Source of the DNA: Serratia proteamaculans
Lineage (GTDB): Bacteria > Pseudomonadota > Gammaproteobacteria > Enterobacterales > Enterobacteriaceae
Assembly: GCF_008830365.1 (NCBI RefSeq)
Contig: NZ_WBKI01000009.1
Location: 62,001 to 126,000 of the forward strand
Direction: 5' to 3'
Length of the DNA: 64,000 nt
A model generated the notes under the pieces. It was not told the origin of the DNA, searched no databases, and was given only the letters and a program-made list of their open reading frames with translations. Shown piece after piece: positions 17,316 through 28,208 of this stretch; positions within the stretch are counted from its first letter, which is position 1; every line of letters begins with the position of its first letter. The translations under genes and the position numbers were made by a program.

Positions 17316-18959
17316 ATGAGCAGTCATTCACCGGATAACGAAACGGATGTGATCATCATTGGCGGCGGTGCGACCGGTGCGGGCATTGCTCGTGACTGTG
17401 CGCGTCGTGGCCTGCGTTGCATACTGCTGGAGCGCCACGATATCGCCACCGGTGCCACCGGTCGTAACCACGGTCTGCTGCACAGCGGAGCACGCTATGC
17501 GGTGACCGACGGTGAGTCGGCGCGCGAATGCATAGAAGAGAACCAAATCCTCAAGCGCATTGCGCACCACTGCATCGAGCGTACCGATGGGCTGTTTATC
17601 ACGCTGCCGCAGGATTCGCTGGCCTACCAACAACAGTTCATTGTCTCCTGCCACAGCGCTGGTATCAAAGCCGAAGCAATTGACCCGCAGTTGGCGCTGC
17701 GCCTGGAGCCGGCCGCCAACCCGGCGCTGATCGGTGCGGTGCGGGTGCCGGACGGCACTGTCGACCCATTCCGTCTGACCGCCGCCAATATGCTCGATGC
17801 CCGTGAGCACGGTGCGCAGATCCTCACTTATCATCAGGTGGTCGGTTTACTTCGCGCGGGCGATCGCGTAACCGGAGTGCGCGTTTTCGACCATCAATCG
17901 GCACGCCACTACGATATTCACGCCGAGGTGGTGGTCAACGCGGCCGGTATCTGGGGCCAGCAGATTGCGGAATATGCCGATCTGCGCATTCGTATGTTCC
18001 CGGCCAAGGGCGCTCTGCTGATCCTCGGCCATCGCATCAATAACATGGTGATCAACCGCTGCCGCAAACCGGCAGATGCCGACATTTTGGTGCCGGGCGA
18101 CACCATTTCGGTGATTGGCACCACCTCTACCCACATTGATTATGACCAGATCGACAACATGCTGGTGACGCCGCAGGAAGTGGACATTCTGATCCGTGAG
18201 GGGGCGCTGTTGGCACCGGAACTGGCTCAAACCCGTATTCTGCGCGCCTATGCCGGCGTGCGGCCGCTGGTGGCCAGCGATGACGACCCCAGCGGTCGCA
18301 ATGTCAGCCGTGGCATCGTGCTGCTCGATCATGCCAGCCGCGACGGGCTGGAAGGCTTTATCACCATTACCGGCGGCAAGTTGATGACCTATCGGCTGAT
18401 GGCGCAATGGGCGACCGATAAAGTGTGTGAAAAGCTTGGGTTAGACAGCCCCTGTACCACCGCGCAGGAAGCCTTGCCTGGCTCCCGTCAGTCGGCGGAA
18501 GAGACGGTGCGCAGCGTGGTTTCCCTGCCTGCCAGCATTCGTGGTTCGGCGGTGTATCGCCACGGCGATCGTGCCAGTCAGGTACCGGCCGGCGATCGGC
18601 TGGATAACAGCCTGGTGTGCGAATGTGAAGCGGTCACCGCCGGTGAAGTGCGCTATGCGGTTAACTCCCTTACCGTCAATAACCTGGTCGATCTGCGCCG
18701 CCGCACCCGTGTTGGCATGGGCACCTGCCAGGGAGAACTCTGCGCCTGCCGCGCCGCCGGGTTGCTGACGCGTTTTAACGTCACCACCCCGCAGCAGTCG
18801 ATCGATCAGCTATCGCATTTCCTCAACGAGCGTTGGAAAGGAGTACGGCCGATCGCCTGGGGTGATGCATTGCGTGAAAGTGAATTTACCAGTTGGGTTT
18901 ACCAGGGATTGTGCGGGCTCGATGCCCGGGGGGAACAGGAGGCCGATGATGCGATTTGA
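17316..18959 (+). CDS. glpA: Anaerobic glycerol-3-phosphate dehydrogenase subunit A
   Basis: FAD-containing catalytic subunit that oxidises G3P to dihydroxyacetone phosphate during anaerobic growth. It has 547 residues. The N-terminal dinucleotide fold is IIIGGGATGAGIARDC, followed by GATGRNHGLLHSGARY, typical of G3P dehydrogenases. The C-terminal BFD-like [2Fe-2S] domain shows four Cys in CECEAV and GTCQGELCACRAAG (about residues 431-475). The 3' end overlaps the glpB start by 11 bases. Electrons pass through GlpC to menaquinone. Confidence 0.98.
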   Translation: MSSHSPDNETDVIIIGGGATGAGIARDCARRGLRCILLERHDIATGATGRNHGLLHSGARYAVTDGESARECIEENQILKRIAHHCIERTDGLFITLPQDSLAYQQQFIVSCHSAGIKAEAIDPQLALRLEPAANPALIGAVRVPDGTVDPFRLTAANMLDAREHGAQILTYHQVVGLLRAGDRVTGVRVFDHQSARHYDIHAEVVVNAAGIWGQQIAEYADLRIRMFPAKGALLILGHRINNMVINRCRKPADADILVPGDTISVIGTTSTHIDYDQIDNMLVTPQEVDILIREGALLAPELAQTRILRAYAGVRPLVASDDDPSGRNVSRGIVLLDHASRDGLEGFITITGGKLMTYRLMAQWATDKVCEKLGLDSPCTTAQEALPGSRQSAEETVRSVVSLPASIRGSAVYRHGDRASQVPAGDRLDNSLVCECEAVTAGEVRYAVNSLTVNNLVDLRRRTRVGMGTCQGELCACRAAGLLTRFNVTTPQQSIDQLSHFLNERWKGVRPIAWGDALRESEFTSWVYQGLCGLDARGEQEADDAI

Positions 18960-20220
18960 CGTAGTGGTGATTGGCGGTGGCCTGGCGGGCATGACCTGTG
19001 CCATTCGGCTGGCGGAACAGGGTAAGCGTTGCGCCGTGGTCAGCTCAGGCCAAAGCGCGCTCTATTTTTCATCCGGATCGCTGGATCTGCTGGCGCAGCT
19101 ACCCGACGGCACCCTGGCAACCTCACCCCTGGCGGCAATGCCGGCGCTTGCGCTACAGGCGCCACGGCATCCTTATGCGCTGATAGGTGCCGAACGGGTG
19201 GCGGCACTGTCGGGCGACGCAGCTCAGCTGCTGCAGCGCTGTGGTTTGAGCCTGCAGGGCAGCAATGAACGTAATCATCTGCGGGTTACGCCATTAGGCA
19301 CGCGCCGGGCGACCTGGCTCAGTCCTCAGGCCATCCCGATCACGCCGCTGGACGGCGAACTGCCGTGGAAAAGTATCGCGGTGATTGGCATAGAAGGATT
19401 TTTGGATTTTCAGCCACAGTTGGCCGCCAGCTCCCTGACGCAGAGTCTGGGTATCCAGGCGGAAGTCGCTTATATGCACTTGCCGTCGCTCGACCGGCTG
19501 CGCAACAACCCCAGTGAGTTCCGGGCGGTGAATATTGCCAGGGTACTGGATCTGCCGGAAAACCTGACGTCGATGGCGGACGAGGTGAGCAGATTGGCCG
19601 GTGATACCGAGGCGATTTTCCTGCCCGCCTGTCTGGGGCTGGAAAATGATAACTCACTGGCAGCACTGCAAATGGCGGTGGGTAAACCGATCCGTCTGTT
19701 GCCGACGTTGCCGCCTTCGGTACTGGGTATGCGTCTGCACCAGGCCCTGCGTTCGCGTCTGCAGCAACTGGGCGGCGTGTTCATGCCGGGTGACAGCGTG
19801 CTGCGGGCGGATATCGAAGCCGGGCGAGTCACTGGCCTCTATACCCGCAACCACACCGATATTCCGTTGCTGGCGCAACAGGTCGTGTTGGCCAGCGGCA
19901 GCTTTTTCAGCAATGGGCTGGTGGCGGACTTCGAGGGTATACGTGAGCCGGTGTTTGGGCTGGATGTCGACAGCCGGGCGGATCGCGCTGACTGGAGCCA
20001 CCGTAATCTGTTTGCTCCGCAGCCTTACCTGCAATTTGGGGTACGCACCGATGAGCGGCTGCGGGCCTTGAGGCAGGGGGAGCCACTGAGCAACCTGTAT
20101 GCCATCGGTGCAGTGACCGGCGGCTATGATCCCCTGCAGCAGGGCTGCGGTGCGGGTGTTTCGCTGATTGGGGCGTTGTACGTCGCGCAACAGATTGCGG
20201 CACAGGAGGAGCGTCCATGA
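18949..20220 (+). CDS. glpB: Anaerobic glycerol-3-phosphate dehydrogenase subunit B
   Basis: Flavin-binding (FMN in E. coli) membrane-associated subunit of the GlpABC complex, 423 residues. It begins MRFDVVVIGGGLAGMTCAI, a Rossmann motif at the extreme N-terminus. The start is ATG 18949, 6 bases after AGGAGG (18937-18942); the ATG at 18946 is too close to that site. The start lies inside glpA, and the stop shares ATGA with glpC, so all three are translationally coupled. FSSGSLDLLAQLPDG is a conserved segment of GlpB. Confidence 0.96.
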   Translation: MRFDVVVIGGGLAGMTCAIRLAEQGKRCAVVSSGQSALYFSSGSLDLLAQLPDGTLATSPLAAMPALALQAPRHPYALIGAERVAALSGDAAQLLQRCGLSLQGSNERNHLRVTPLGTRRATWLSPQAIPITPLDGELPWKSIAVIGIEGFLDFQPQLAASSLTQSLGIQAEVAYMHLPSLDRLRNNPSEFRAVNIARVLDLPENLTSMADEVSRLAGDTEAIFLPACLGLENDNSLAALQMAVGKPIRLLPTLPPSVLGMRLHQALRSRLQQLGGVFMPGDSVLRADIEAGRVTGLYTRNHTDIPLLAQQVVLASGSFFSNGLVADFEGIREPVFGLDVDSRADRADWSHRNLFAPQPYLQFGVRTDERLRALRQGEPLSNLYAIGAVTGGYDPLQQGCGAGVSLIGALYVAQQIAAQEERP

Positions 20221-21416
20221 GCCTGCAGAAAGACAACAGCTTTGAAAACTGCATCAAGTGCACCGTCTGCACCACCTATTGCCCGGTGGCCAAAGTCAAT
20301 CCGCTCTACCCAGGGCCAAAACAGGCGGGGCCGGACGGCGAGCGTCTGCGGCTGAAGGATCCGGCGCTGTATGACGAAGCGCTGAAGTATTGCACCAACT
20401 GCAAACGCTGTGAGGTGGCCTGCCCGTCTGACGTCAAAATCGGCGACATCATTCAGCGCGCCCGTGCCGACTTTGCCCAGAGCAAACCCACGCTGCGCGA
20501 CGCCATCCTCAGTCATACCGACCTGATGGGTTCGCTGTCGACGCCGTTTGCGCCGATTGTGAACGCCGCTACCGGGCTAAAGCCGGTGCGTGCCCTGCTC
20601 GACAAGGCGCTGAAAATTGACCATCGGCGTGAACTGCCAAAGTACTCGTTCGGCACTTTCCGCCGCTGGTATCGCCAGCAGACTCAGGCCCAACAGCGTT
20701 ATGCCGAGCAGGTGGCGTTCTTCCACGGCTGCTTCGTCAATTACAACCACCCGCAACTGGGTAAGGATCTGATCAAGGTCTTTAATGCGATGGATATTGG
20801 CGTGCAGTTGCTGAAACGCGAGAAATGCTGCGGCGTGCCGCTGATCGCCAATGGCTTTATCGCCCAGGCCAAAAAACAGGCCAGGGTGAATGCCGAATCG
20901 CTGCACGAGGCGGTGCTGGAGCGAGGTATCCCGGTGGTGGCGACCTCTTCAAGCTGTACTTTTACCCTGCGCGATGAATATCCACATTTGCTGGAAGTGG
21001 ATACCTCGGCGGTGCGCGAGCGGGTGGAACTGGCGACGCGCTATCTGTACCGCCTGCTCAATCAGGGACGCCAGTTACCGCTGAAACACACACCGCTGCG
21101 GGTGGCCTACCATACGCCATGCCATATGGAGAAAATGGGCTGGACCGCCTATACGCTGGAGCTGCTGCGGCAGATACCGGGGGTGGAGCTGGTGGTGCTG
21201 GATTCGCAGTGCTGTGGTATTGCCGGCACCTATGGATTTAAATCGGAGAATTATGAGACGTCGCAGGGCATTGGTGCGTCGCTGTTCCGTCAAATAGAGG
21301 AAAGCGGGGTGGACCTGGTGGTCACGGACTGCGAAACCTGCAAATGGCAAATCGAGATGTCGACCAGCAAGCGCTGCGAACATCCGATCACCTTGCTGGC
21401 GCAGGCATTGGCATAG
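20217..21416 (+). CDS. glpC: Anaerobic glycerol-3-phosphate dehydrogenase subunit C
   Basis: Iron-sulfur subunit that anchors GlpAB to the membrane and passes electrons to the quinone pool; 399 residues. Two ferredoxin-type [4Fe-4S] motifs occur at the N-terminus: CIKCTVCTTYCPV (about residues 12-24) and CTNCKRCEVACPS (about 60-72). Two CCG-type cysteine-rich motifs follow, KCCGVPLIANG and SQCCGIAGTYG. The start overlaps the glpB stop (ATGA). Confidence 0.98.
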   Translation: MSLQKDNSFENCIKCTVCTTYCPVAKVNPLYPGPKQAGPDGERLRLKDPALYDEALKYCTNCKRCEVACPSDVKIGDIIQRARADFAQSKPTLRDAILSHTDLMGSLSTPFAPIVNAATGLKPVRALLDKALKIDHRRELPKYSFGTFRRWYRQQTQAQQRYAEQVAFFHGCFVNYNHPQLGKDLIKVFNAMDIGVQLLKREKCCGVPLIANGFIAQAKKQARVNAESLHEAVLERGIPVVATSSSCTFTLRDEYPHLLEVDTSAVRERVELATRYLYRLLNQGRQLPLKHTPLRVAYHTPCHMEKMGWTAYTLELLRQIPGVELVVLDSQCCGIAGTYGFKSENYETSQGIGASLFRQIEESGVDLVVTDCETCKWQIEMSTSKRCEHPITLLAQALA

Positions 21417-21435
21417 GGCGCAGCGGGCTGCGCCC
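21416..21435. terminator. Hairpin between convergent glpC and dcrB
   Basis: GGGCGCAG (starting in the glpC TAG) and CTGCGCCC form a perfect 8-bp stem with loop CGGG. Neither strand has a T-run, so it may act as a bidirectional 3'-end stem. Confidence 0.5.
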
Positions 21436-21444
21436 AGAGTAAGA

Positions 21445-22008
21445 TTACTTGTTCAGTTTCAGCGTTTTGATGATGCCTTCGGCTTCGCTCTGCGCCTGCT
21501 GTTGGTTATCCGCCGGCAGCGTCACCTGAATAGTCAGCATATTGTTGTCCAGCGTGCCGATCAGGATAGAGGAATAGGCTTTCTCGCCGCCGCTAGTGAT
21601 GATGCTGTCCAACTGACGCAGCGGTACGCCGTTAACGTCGATGGCTTTGTTGGTGATCACCTGCAGGTTGGCGTCACGCGAGCGCTGGGTATCTTCCAGA
21701 CGCTTGCTCAGGGTTTCCAGGCTGTCGGCTGTTTTATCGCCGAGGATCACGATCAGAGCGCGCTGGCCGGTACTGTCGGCGTAAACGTGCATGTTGTTCG
21801 CCTGATTGCCCAGCTTGCCGCTTTGGTCCGCCATGCCCACCGGCAGGGTGAATGCCAGCTTGCCATCCAGCAAGCTCACCTGTTGCCCGGCTGGGGCGCT
21901 GGCTGCGGCATCACCTGCCGACGCCTTGGTGTCTTTGGTTTCGCCGTCACAGGCCGCCAGGCCAAGCACTAACAGGCTGATACCCATCAATTTTGCTACT
22001 TTACGCAT
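21445..22008 (-). CDS. dcrB: DcrB family lipoprotein
   Basis: A 187-residue lipoprotein: the signal peptide [20 protein letters not shown] ends in the lipobox LAAC with the modified Cys20. A Gly/Ala/Ser-rich linker follows, then a DcrB-type domain ([15 protein letters not shown] to the C-terminus). In E. coli DcrB was found as a factor for entry of phages C1 and C6 and has later been linked to envelope lipoprotein maturation. The order dcrB-yhhQ of E. coli is kept but with a GNAT gene inserted between. Confidence 0.92.
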   Translation of the reverse strand: MRKVAKLMGISLLVLGLAACDGETKDTKASAGDAAASAPAGQQVSLLDGKLAFTLPVGMADQSGKLGNQANNMHVYADSTGQRALIVILGDKTADSLETLSKRLEDTQRSRDANLQVITNKAIDVNGVPLRQLDSIITSGGEKAYSSILIGTLDNNMLTIQVTLPADNQQQAQSEAEGIIKTLKLNK

Positions 22009-22088
22009 TGGGCTTCCTTCTTCCTTTCAGGTAGGGTTTCACTGCCTTATCGCAACCTATTCCACGTTGAAATGCAAGGCTGATGTTG

Positions 22089-22523
22089 TCACAAGGTTTT
22101 CTCAAGTAATAGCCGATAATCAGCCACTTCGCCTTTCTTTTCCAGTTGAACAATCTGATAGTGATGGCCGATGAGCATCATCAGCATCGCGCGGAACTGA
22201 TTGCGCGTTTTTACGGTCAGCTGTTGGTACCCTTGAGCCCGTGCCCAGTGTTCCTGTTCGGCCAGCAGTCTCTGCGCGATCCCATGGCGACGAAAAGCCG
22301 GTAACACACCGCCCAGCCAGCTGTAAAACACCTTATCCTGCTGTTGATAACCGAGTTTGAAACCGGCCGGCTGCCCGTCGATCTCGGCGATCAGTGCGTT
22401 AACGGGAGCGGATTCGATACGCAGTTGCAAATCGGCCAGGCTATGCAGGTTGCCGAATTCGGGGATTTGCTGATAAAGACGGTGAATTTCTTCGAGGGTA
22501 GCGTGGCGGGTGGTGATGATCAT
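22089..22523 (-). CDS. GNAT-family N-acetyltransferase
   Basis: A 144-residue single-domain GNAT enzyme. The acetyl-CoA-binding motif A is WLGGVLPAFRRHGIAQRLLA (about residues 70-89), a good R-x-x-G-x-A loop. The ATG at 22523 has GGAGG eight bases upstream on the minus strand; the 13 extra in-frame codons before it are not needed. The acceptor substrate cannot be told from sequence. E. coli does not have a gene here between dcrB and yhhQ. The gap to the upstream yhhQ stop is 42 bases, so cotranscription with yhhQ is likely. Confidence 0.85.
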   Translation of the reverse strand: MIITTRHATLEEIHRLYQQIPEFGNLHSLADLQLRIESAPVNALIAEIDGQPAGFKLGYQQQDKVFYSWLGGVLPAFRRHGIAQRLLAEQEHWARAQGYQQLTVKTRNQFRAMLMMLIGHHYQIVQLEKKGEVADYRLLLEKTL

Positions 22524-22565
22524 GGCGGCCTCCGGGTCGATGCAGGCCGCCAATGATAACACGGG

Positions 22566-23231
22566 TCAGCCTGCTTGCAGGCTGCCGTTGTCTTGGCGGG
22601 CGGCGATACGCTTAAGCAGCATATTCAACAGAACGCCATACATCGGCAGGAAAAACAGCATGCAAATCAGCACTTTGAAGCTGTAGTCCACCAAGGCAAT
22701 CTCAACCCAGTTGTTGGCCATAAAGGCGTCGCTGCTCTTGTAGAACGCAATAAAGAAGAACGACAGAGTATCGCTGATATTGCCGAGGAACATGGCGGCG
22801 GCAGGGGCAACCCACCAGGCACTGCGCTGACGTAGGCGATTGAAAACGTGAACGTCGAGGATCTGGCCGAGTACATAAGCCATAAAGCTGGCAACGGCGA
22901 TACGCGCCACAAACAGATTAAAGCTGCCCAGGGCGGCAAAGCCCTGCCATTCGCCCTGATAGGTCACGGTTGAAATCACGTACGAGATAAACAACGCCGG
23001 TACCATTACCGAAAGAATAATACGTCGTGCCAGCGGGGCACCGAAAATTCGCACCGTCAGGTCGGTAGCCAGAAAGATAAACGGGAAGGTAAATGCACCC
23101 CAGGTGGTATGAAAGCCGAAAATGGACATCGGCAACTGCACCAGGTAGTTACTGGAGGTAATGATGACAATATGGAACAGCGATAGCCAGACCAACGCGG
23201 TAAGGCGCTGCCGAGCAGTAAACGAATACAT
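22566..23231 (-). CDS. yhhQ: Queuosine precursor transporter YhhQ
   Basis: A 221-residue inner-membrane protein of the COG1738 vitamin/precursor transporter family with about 6 helices. It is the E. coli-length orthologue of YhhQ, which imports the 7-deazaguanine bases preQ0 and preQ1 for queuosine synthesis in tRNA. Conserved segments include FGFHTTWGAFTFPFIFLATD and MFLGNISDTLSFF. A PurR-like box lies 117 bases upstream, in the divergent region shared with tusA, which suits a purine-like substrate. Confidence 0.95.
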   Translation of the reverse strand: MYSFTARQRLTALVWLSLFHIVIITSSNYLVQLPMSIFGFHTTWGAFTFPFIFLATDLTVRIFGAPLARRIILSVMVPALFISYVISTVTYQGEWQGFAALGSFNLFVARIAVASFMAYVLGQILDVHVFNRLRQRSAWWVAPAAAMFLGNISDTLSFFFIAFYKSSDAFMANNWVEIALVDYSFKVLICMLFFLPMYGVLLNMLLKRIAARQDNGSLQAG

Positions 23232-23347
23232 GTTGTAGCCTTTTTAATAGTGGGGTGAGGGAACCCAAAGCGTTTTGTTTGTGCAGAGAAATAAGCTGCG
23301 CGGCCGCATGATACGCGTTTGCGCAACCAATGCAATGGTTAAATTTA

Positions 23348-23363
23348 ACGCAAACGTTAACGC
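23348..23363. promoter_or_regulatory. Candidate PurR box between yhhQ and tusA
   Basis: ACGCAAACGTTAACGC matches the PurR operator consensus ACGCAAACGTTTGCGT at 13 of 16 positions, including the central AAACGTT. It lies in the divergent yhhQ-tusA region. Comparative genomic work on the purine regulon has proposed yhhQ as a PurR target, and this site supports that here. Confidence 0.78.
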
Positions 23364-23451
23364 ATCTTGCGCAGAAAAACTACCGGCGTAAACTAGGCGC
23401 TGATGAGATACGGCGAGCGTTCGCCGATCGCTTTTGACCGAGAAAAATTGC

Positions 23452-23697
23452 ATGACTGACTTATTTGCCCAGGCCGACCAGACGCTTGATGCGCTGGGAC
23501 TGCGCTGTCCGGAACCGGTAATGATGGTGCGTAAAACCGTGCGCCATATGGATGACGGTGAAACGCTGCTGATTATTGCTGATGATCCGGCCACCACGCG
23601 CGACATTCCGGGGTTCTGCCGCTTTATGGAACACACGCTGGTGGCGCAGGAAACCGACACCGCGCCTTACCGCTACCTGCTACGTAAGGGCGTCTAA
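23452..23697 (+). CDS. tusA: Sulfur carrier protein TusA
   Basis: An 81-residue persulfide carrier, identical in length to E. coli TusA (SirA/YhhP). The active Cys19 is in the family motif [14 protein letters not shown]. TusA takes sulfur from IscS and delivers it through TusBCD-E to MnmA for 2-thiouridine in tRNA, and it also serves molybdopterin synthesis. I use ATG 23452 (MTDLF); an in-frame TTG at 23434 would add six residues. It is divergent from yhhQ, so two tRNA-modification functions share one regulatory region. Confidence 0.96.
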   Translation: MTDLFAQADQTLDALGLRCPEPVMMVRKTVRHMDDGETLLIIADDPATTRDIPGFCRFMEHTLVAQETDTAPYRYLLRKGV

Positions 23698-23716
23698 GTA
23701 CCGTAGCCATATTATG

Positions 23717-23754
23717 ACACCCCAGAGGCAAGATATTCGCTGCCCCAGGGGTGT
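23717..23754. terminator. Hairpin between convergent tusA and zntA
   Basis: ACACCCC (23717-23723) and GGGGTGT (23748-23754) pair across a 24-base insert that itself has short complementary parts. There is no clear T-run on either strand. It fills most of the 65-base gap between the two stop codons. Confidence 0.45.
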
Positions 23755-23762
23755 GTTATGGC

Positions 23763-26078
23763 TTAGTCGCGCTTCTTCAGCAGTCGCAGGGCGTTGGCGG
23801 TGACCAGCGCGGTGGCGCCAGAGTCCGCCAGCACCGCCAGCCACAGCCCGGTCAGGCCCAGCAGAGTGGTGATCAGGAACACCCCTTTCAGCCCTAGCGC
23901 AATGGTGATGTTCTGCCGAATATTGGCGTGTGTTGCGCGTGAGATGCGGATCATTTCCGCCACGCCCACCAGCCGGTTATGGGTCAGCGCCGCGTCGGCC
24001 GTTTCCAGCGCCACGTCGGTACCGCTGCCCATAGCGATGCCGATACTGGAGGCTTTCATCGCCGGTGCATCATTGATGCCGTCGCCGATCATCGCCGTTG
24101 GCCGAAGTTCGCTCAGTTCAGTCACCGCCTTCACTTTATCTTCCGGCAGCAGCCCGGCACGGTAATCCAGCCCCAACTCAGTGGCAATCGCCGCCGCCGC
24201 ACGCGGGTTGTCACCGGTTAACATCACCCCGTTGATCCCCAGCGCTTTCAGTTCGGCAATCGCCTGTTTGGCATCGCTACGCAGTGTGTCACGCAGTGCC
24301 AGCAGGCCAATCGGGATACCGTCTTCCAGTACCACCACCGCCGTTTTACCGGCATTTTCCAGCCGTTCTACCTGACTGGTGCCCTGCGGAGTGAGCAGGC
24401 CAGCGGCCAGCTTGGCGGGAGCACTGATCAGCAGGGTTTTGCCGTTGATAACACCCTCGACCCCAATGCCTGCCAGTGCGCGTCGCCCCTGTGCCGGCGG
24501 CAGGGGCACGCCATACTGTTCGGCGCGGTTGATAATCGCTTGCGCCAACGGGTGATGGGAACCGGCCTCGACGGCGGCGGCCAGGGTCAGCAACTGCTGT
24601 TCGCTGATGCCGTTGAGCGGGAGCACATCGGTCACTGTCGGTTTGCCTTCTGTCAGCGTACCGGTTTTATCGAAGGCGATGGTTTGCACCTGGCCCAGTT
24701 GCTCCAGCGCCGCACCGCCTTTAATCAACGCTCCGCGGCGGGTGGCGGCTGCCAATCCAGAGGTGATCGCTGCCGGGGTAGAGATCACCAGCGCACAAGG
24801 ACAGCCGATCAGCAGTAGGGTCAGGCCACGATAAATCCAGATATCCCAGGGTTGTGCATACAGCAACGGTGGCACCAGGATCACCGCGATGGCCAGCAGC
24901 ATAATGGCCGGGGTGTAGTAACGGCTGAAACGGTCGAGGAAACGTTCGATCGGCGCACGGCGCTCTTCGGCTTCTTCAATCAGTTGCAGGATACGGTCAA
25001 TGGCGTTTTTACCCGGCTCGGAAATGACCTTCATCTGCGCGGCCTGATCGACCGACAAACTGCCCGCTGCGACTTTCTGACCCTGCTGACGTTCGACCGG
25101 TACAGATTCGCCGGTCAGGGCGCTTTCGTCGAAGCTGGCGAACGGGTTGAGCAGCTCGGCATCGGCCGGCAGACGGCCGCCGGGGGCAATTTCAATCACA
25201 TCGCCGGGGCGCAGGCTGGCAACGGGAACGCGTTTGCGTTGTGTTCCCTGCAACAGCAGGGCGTCTTCCGGCACCAGCTCCATTAGCGCCTTTACGCCGC
25301 GTCGCGCACGGTTGGCGGCATAGGATTCCAGCATCTCGCCAACCATAAACAGCAGCAATACCATTGCCGCCTCGGCGGTCGCGCCGATAAAGAGTGCGCC
25401 AATGGCCGCTACGCTCATCAGGGTTTCGATGGCAAACGGCGTGCCGGAGCGGATTAGGCGTACCGCCTTGGTGGCGACCGGGGCCAGGCCTACCAGCGTG
25501 GTGGCGATAAAGGCAATGCGGCTTAGCTCGGGGTTGACCAGGCTGAGTGCCCAACTGACGATCATCAGTGCAGTGAGCAGCAACAGGGGACCAAACTCGC
25601 CAAGACGTGACGTTTTTGGCAAATCGGCTGGGGTGGTCTGGGTGCCGAGCAGGGTAAAACCGGCCTGTTTCACCGCATCCTGAATGCGCTGGCTGATATC
25701 GGATTGGGCGTCGACCACCAGTTTTTCGGTGGCAAACAGCACGCGGGCGTTGTCGACTCCCGGGAGCGCCGTCACCGCATTTTCAATTTTCTTGGCACAG
25801 CTTGGGCAGTCCATGCCGGTGACTTTCCAGCTGTAGCGTTGGCTACCGGAGAGAGGGGCGGCAGCTAATCTGTCGCTTTCCTCATCCGGATCCTCATGAT
25901 CGTCAGTGCTGCAACCGCCTGCGCCATGATCGTGCGTATGGGCATGTTCACCAGGGCTGGCGTCACTTTGTTTTTCACTGCTGCAACCGTGCTGGGTTTT
26001 ACTGTGGCTATGGTTGCAACCGCAGCCGCCCTCCGCATGGTGATGTTCCTGATGATTATGCTTTTCATGGTGAGTCAT
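23763..26078 (-). CDS. zntA: Zn(II)/Cd(II)/Pb(II)-translocating P-type ATPase ZntA
   Basis: Inner-membrane P1B-type ATPase exporting Zn2+, Cd2+ and Pb2+; 771 residues from ATG 26078 (behind GGAGGGG). A His/Cys/acid-rich N-terminal tail (residues 1-70, with clusters such as EHHHAEGGCGCNHSHS and HAHTHDHGAGGC) precedes a heavy-metal domain with GMDCPSC (Cys91, Cys94). Then come the actuator TGES, the membrane metal site IGCPCALVISTP, the phosphorylation motif DKTGTLTEG and the hinge TGDNPRAA and GDGINDAPA. E. coli ZntA has 732 residues, and most of the extra length is the tail. A ZntR-type promoter lies upstream. Confidence 0.98.
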   Translation of the reverse strand: MTHHEKHNHQEHHHAEGGCGCNHSHSKTQHGCSSEKQSDASPGEHAHTHDHGAGGCSTDDHEDPDEESDRLAAAPLSGSQRYSWKVTGMDCPSCAKKIENAVTALPGVDNARVLFATEKLVVDAQSDISQRIQDAVKQAGFTLLGTQTTPADLPKTSRLGEFGPLLLLTALMIVSWALSLVNPELSRIAFIATTLVGLAPVATKAVRLIRSGTPFAIETLMSVAAIGALFIGATAEAAMVLLLFMVGEMLESYAANRARRGVKALMELVPEDALLLQGTQRKRVPVASLRPGDVIEIAPGGRLPADAELLNPFASFDESALTGESVPVERQQGQKVAAGSLSVDQAAQMKVISEPGKNAIDRILQLIEEAEERRAPIERFLDRFSRYYTPAIMLLAIAVILVPPLLYAQPWDIWIYRGLTLLLIGCPCALVISTPAAITSGLAAATRRGALIKGGAALEQLGQVQTIAFDKTGTLTEGKPTVTDVLPLNGISEQQLLTLAAAVEAGSHHPLAQAIINRAEQYGVPLPPAQGRRALAGIGVEGVINGKTLLISAPAKLAAGLLTPQGTSQVERLENAGKTAVVVLEDGIPIGLLALRDTLRSDAKQAIAELKALGINGVMLTGDNPRAAAAIATELGLDYRAGLLPEDKVKAVTELSELRPTAMIGDGINDAPAMKASSIGIAMGSGTDVALETADAALTHNRLVGVAEMIRISRATHANIRQNITIALGLKGVFLITTLLGLTGLWLAVLADSGATALVTANALRLLKKRD

Positions 26079-26118
26079 AGCGTCCCCCTCCGGGCCGTTA
26101 ATGAAGTTCATTGGCCAG

Positions 26119-26150
26119 ACTCTACACCCTGGAGTCAACTCCAGAGTCAA
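26119..26150 (-). promoter_or_regulatory. ZntR-regulated zntA promoter
   Basis: On the minus strand -35 TTGACT (26145-26150) and -10 TAGAGT (26119-26124) are separated by 20 bases, the overlong spacer typical of MerR-family activation. The spacer holds the dyad ACTCTGGAGT-TG-ACTCCAGGGT, nearly the same as the ZntR operator of E. coli zntA. zntR itself is not in the window. Confidence 0.93.
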
Positions 26151-28156
<2,006 letters not shown>

Positions 28157-28164
28157 CCGTGAGG

Positions 28165-28196
28165 ATAACGCCCGGTGCAACCTGGCCGGGCGTTAT
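28165..28196 (+). terminator. Strong stem-loop between protease and inhibitor genes
   Basis: ATAACGCCCGG (28165-28175) and CCGGGCGTTAT (28186-28196) form an 11-bp perfect stem with a 10-base loop. It starts 9 bases after the protease stop and ends 12 bases before the inhibitor ATG. It lacks a T-run, so partial termination or mRNA 3'-end protection is more likely than full termination. Confidence 0.65.
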
Positions 28197-28208
28197 GCAG
28201 GAGCCGAT

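Noticed and set aside
23291-23340. Second PurR box near GCGTTTGCGC upstream of yhhQ
   Set aside because: Only the right half matches the operator; the left half is unrelated, so it is not listed as a site.
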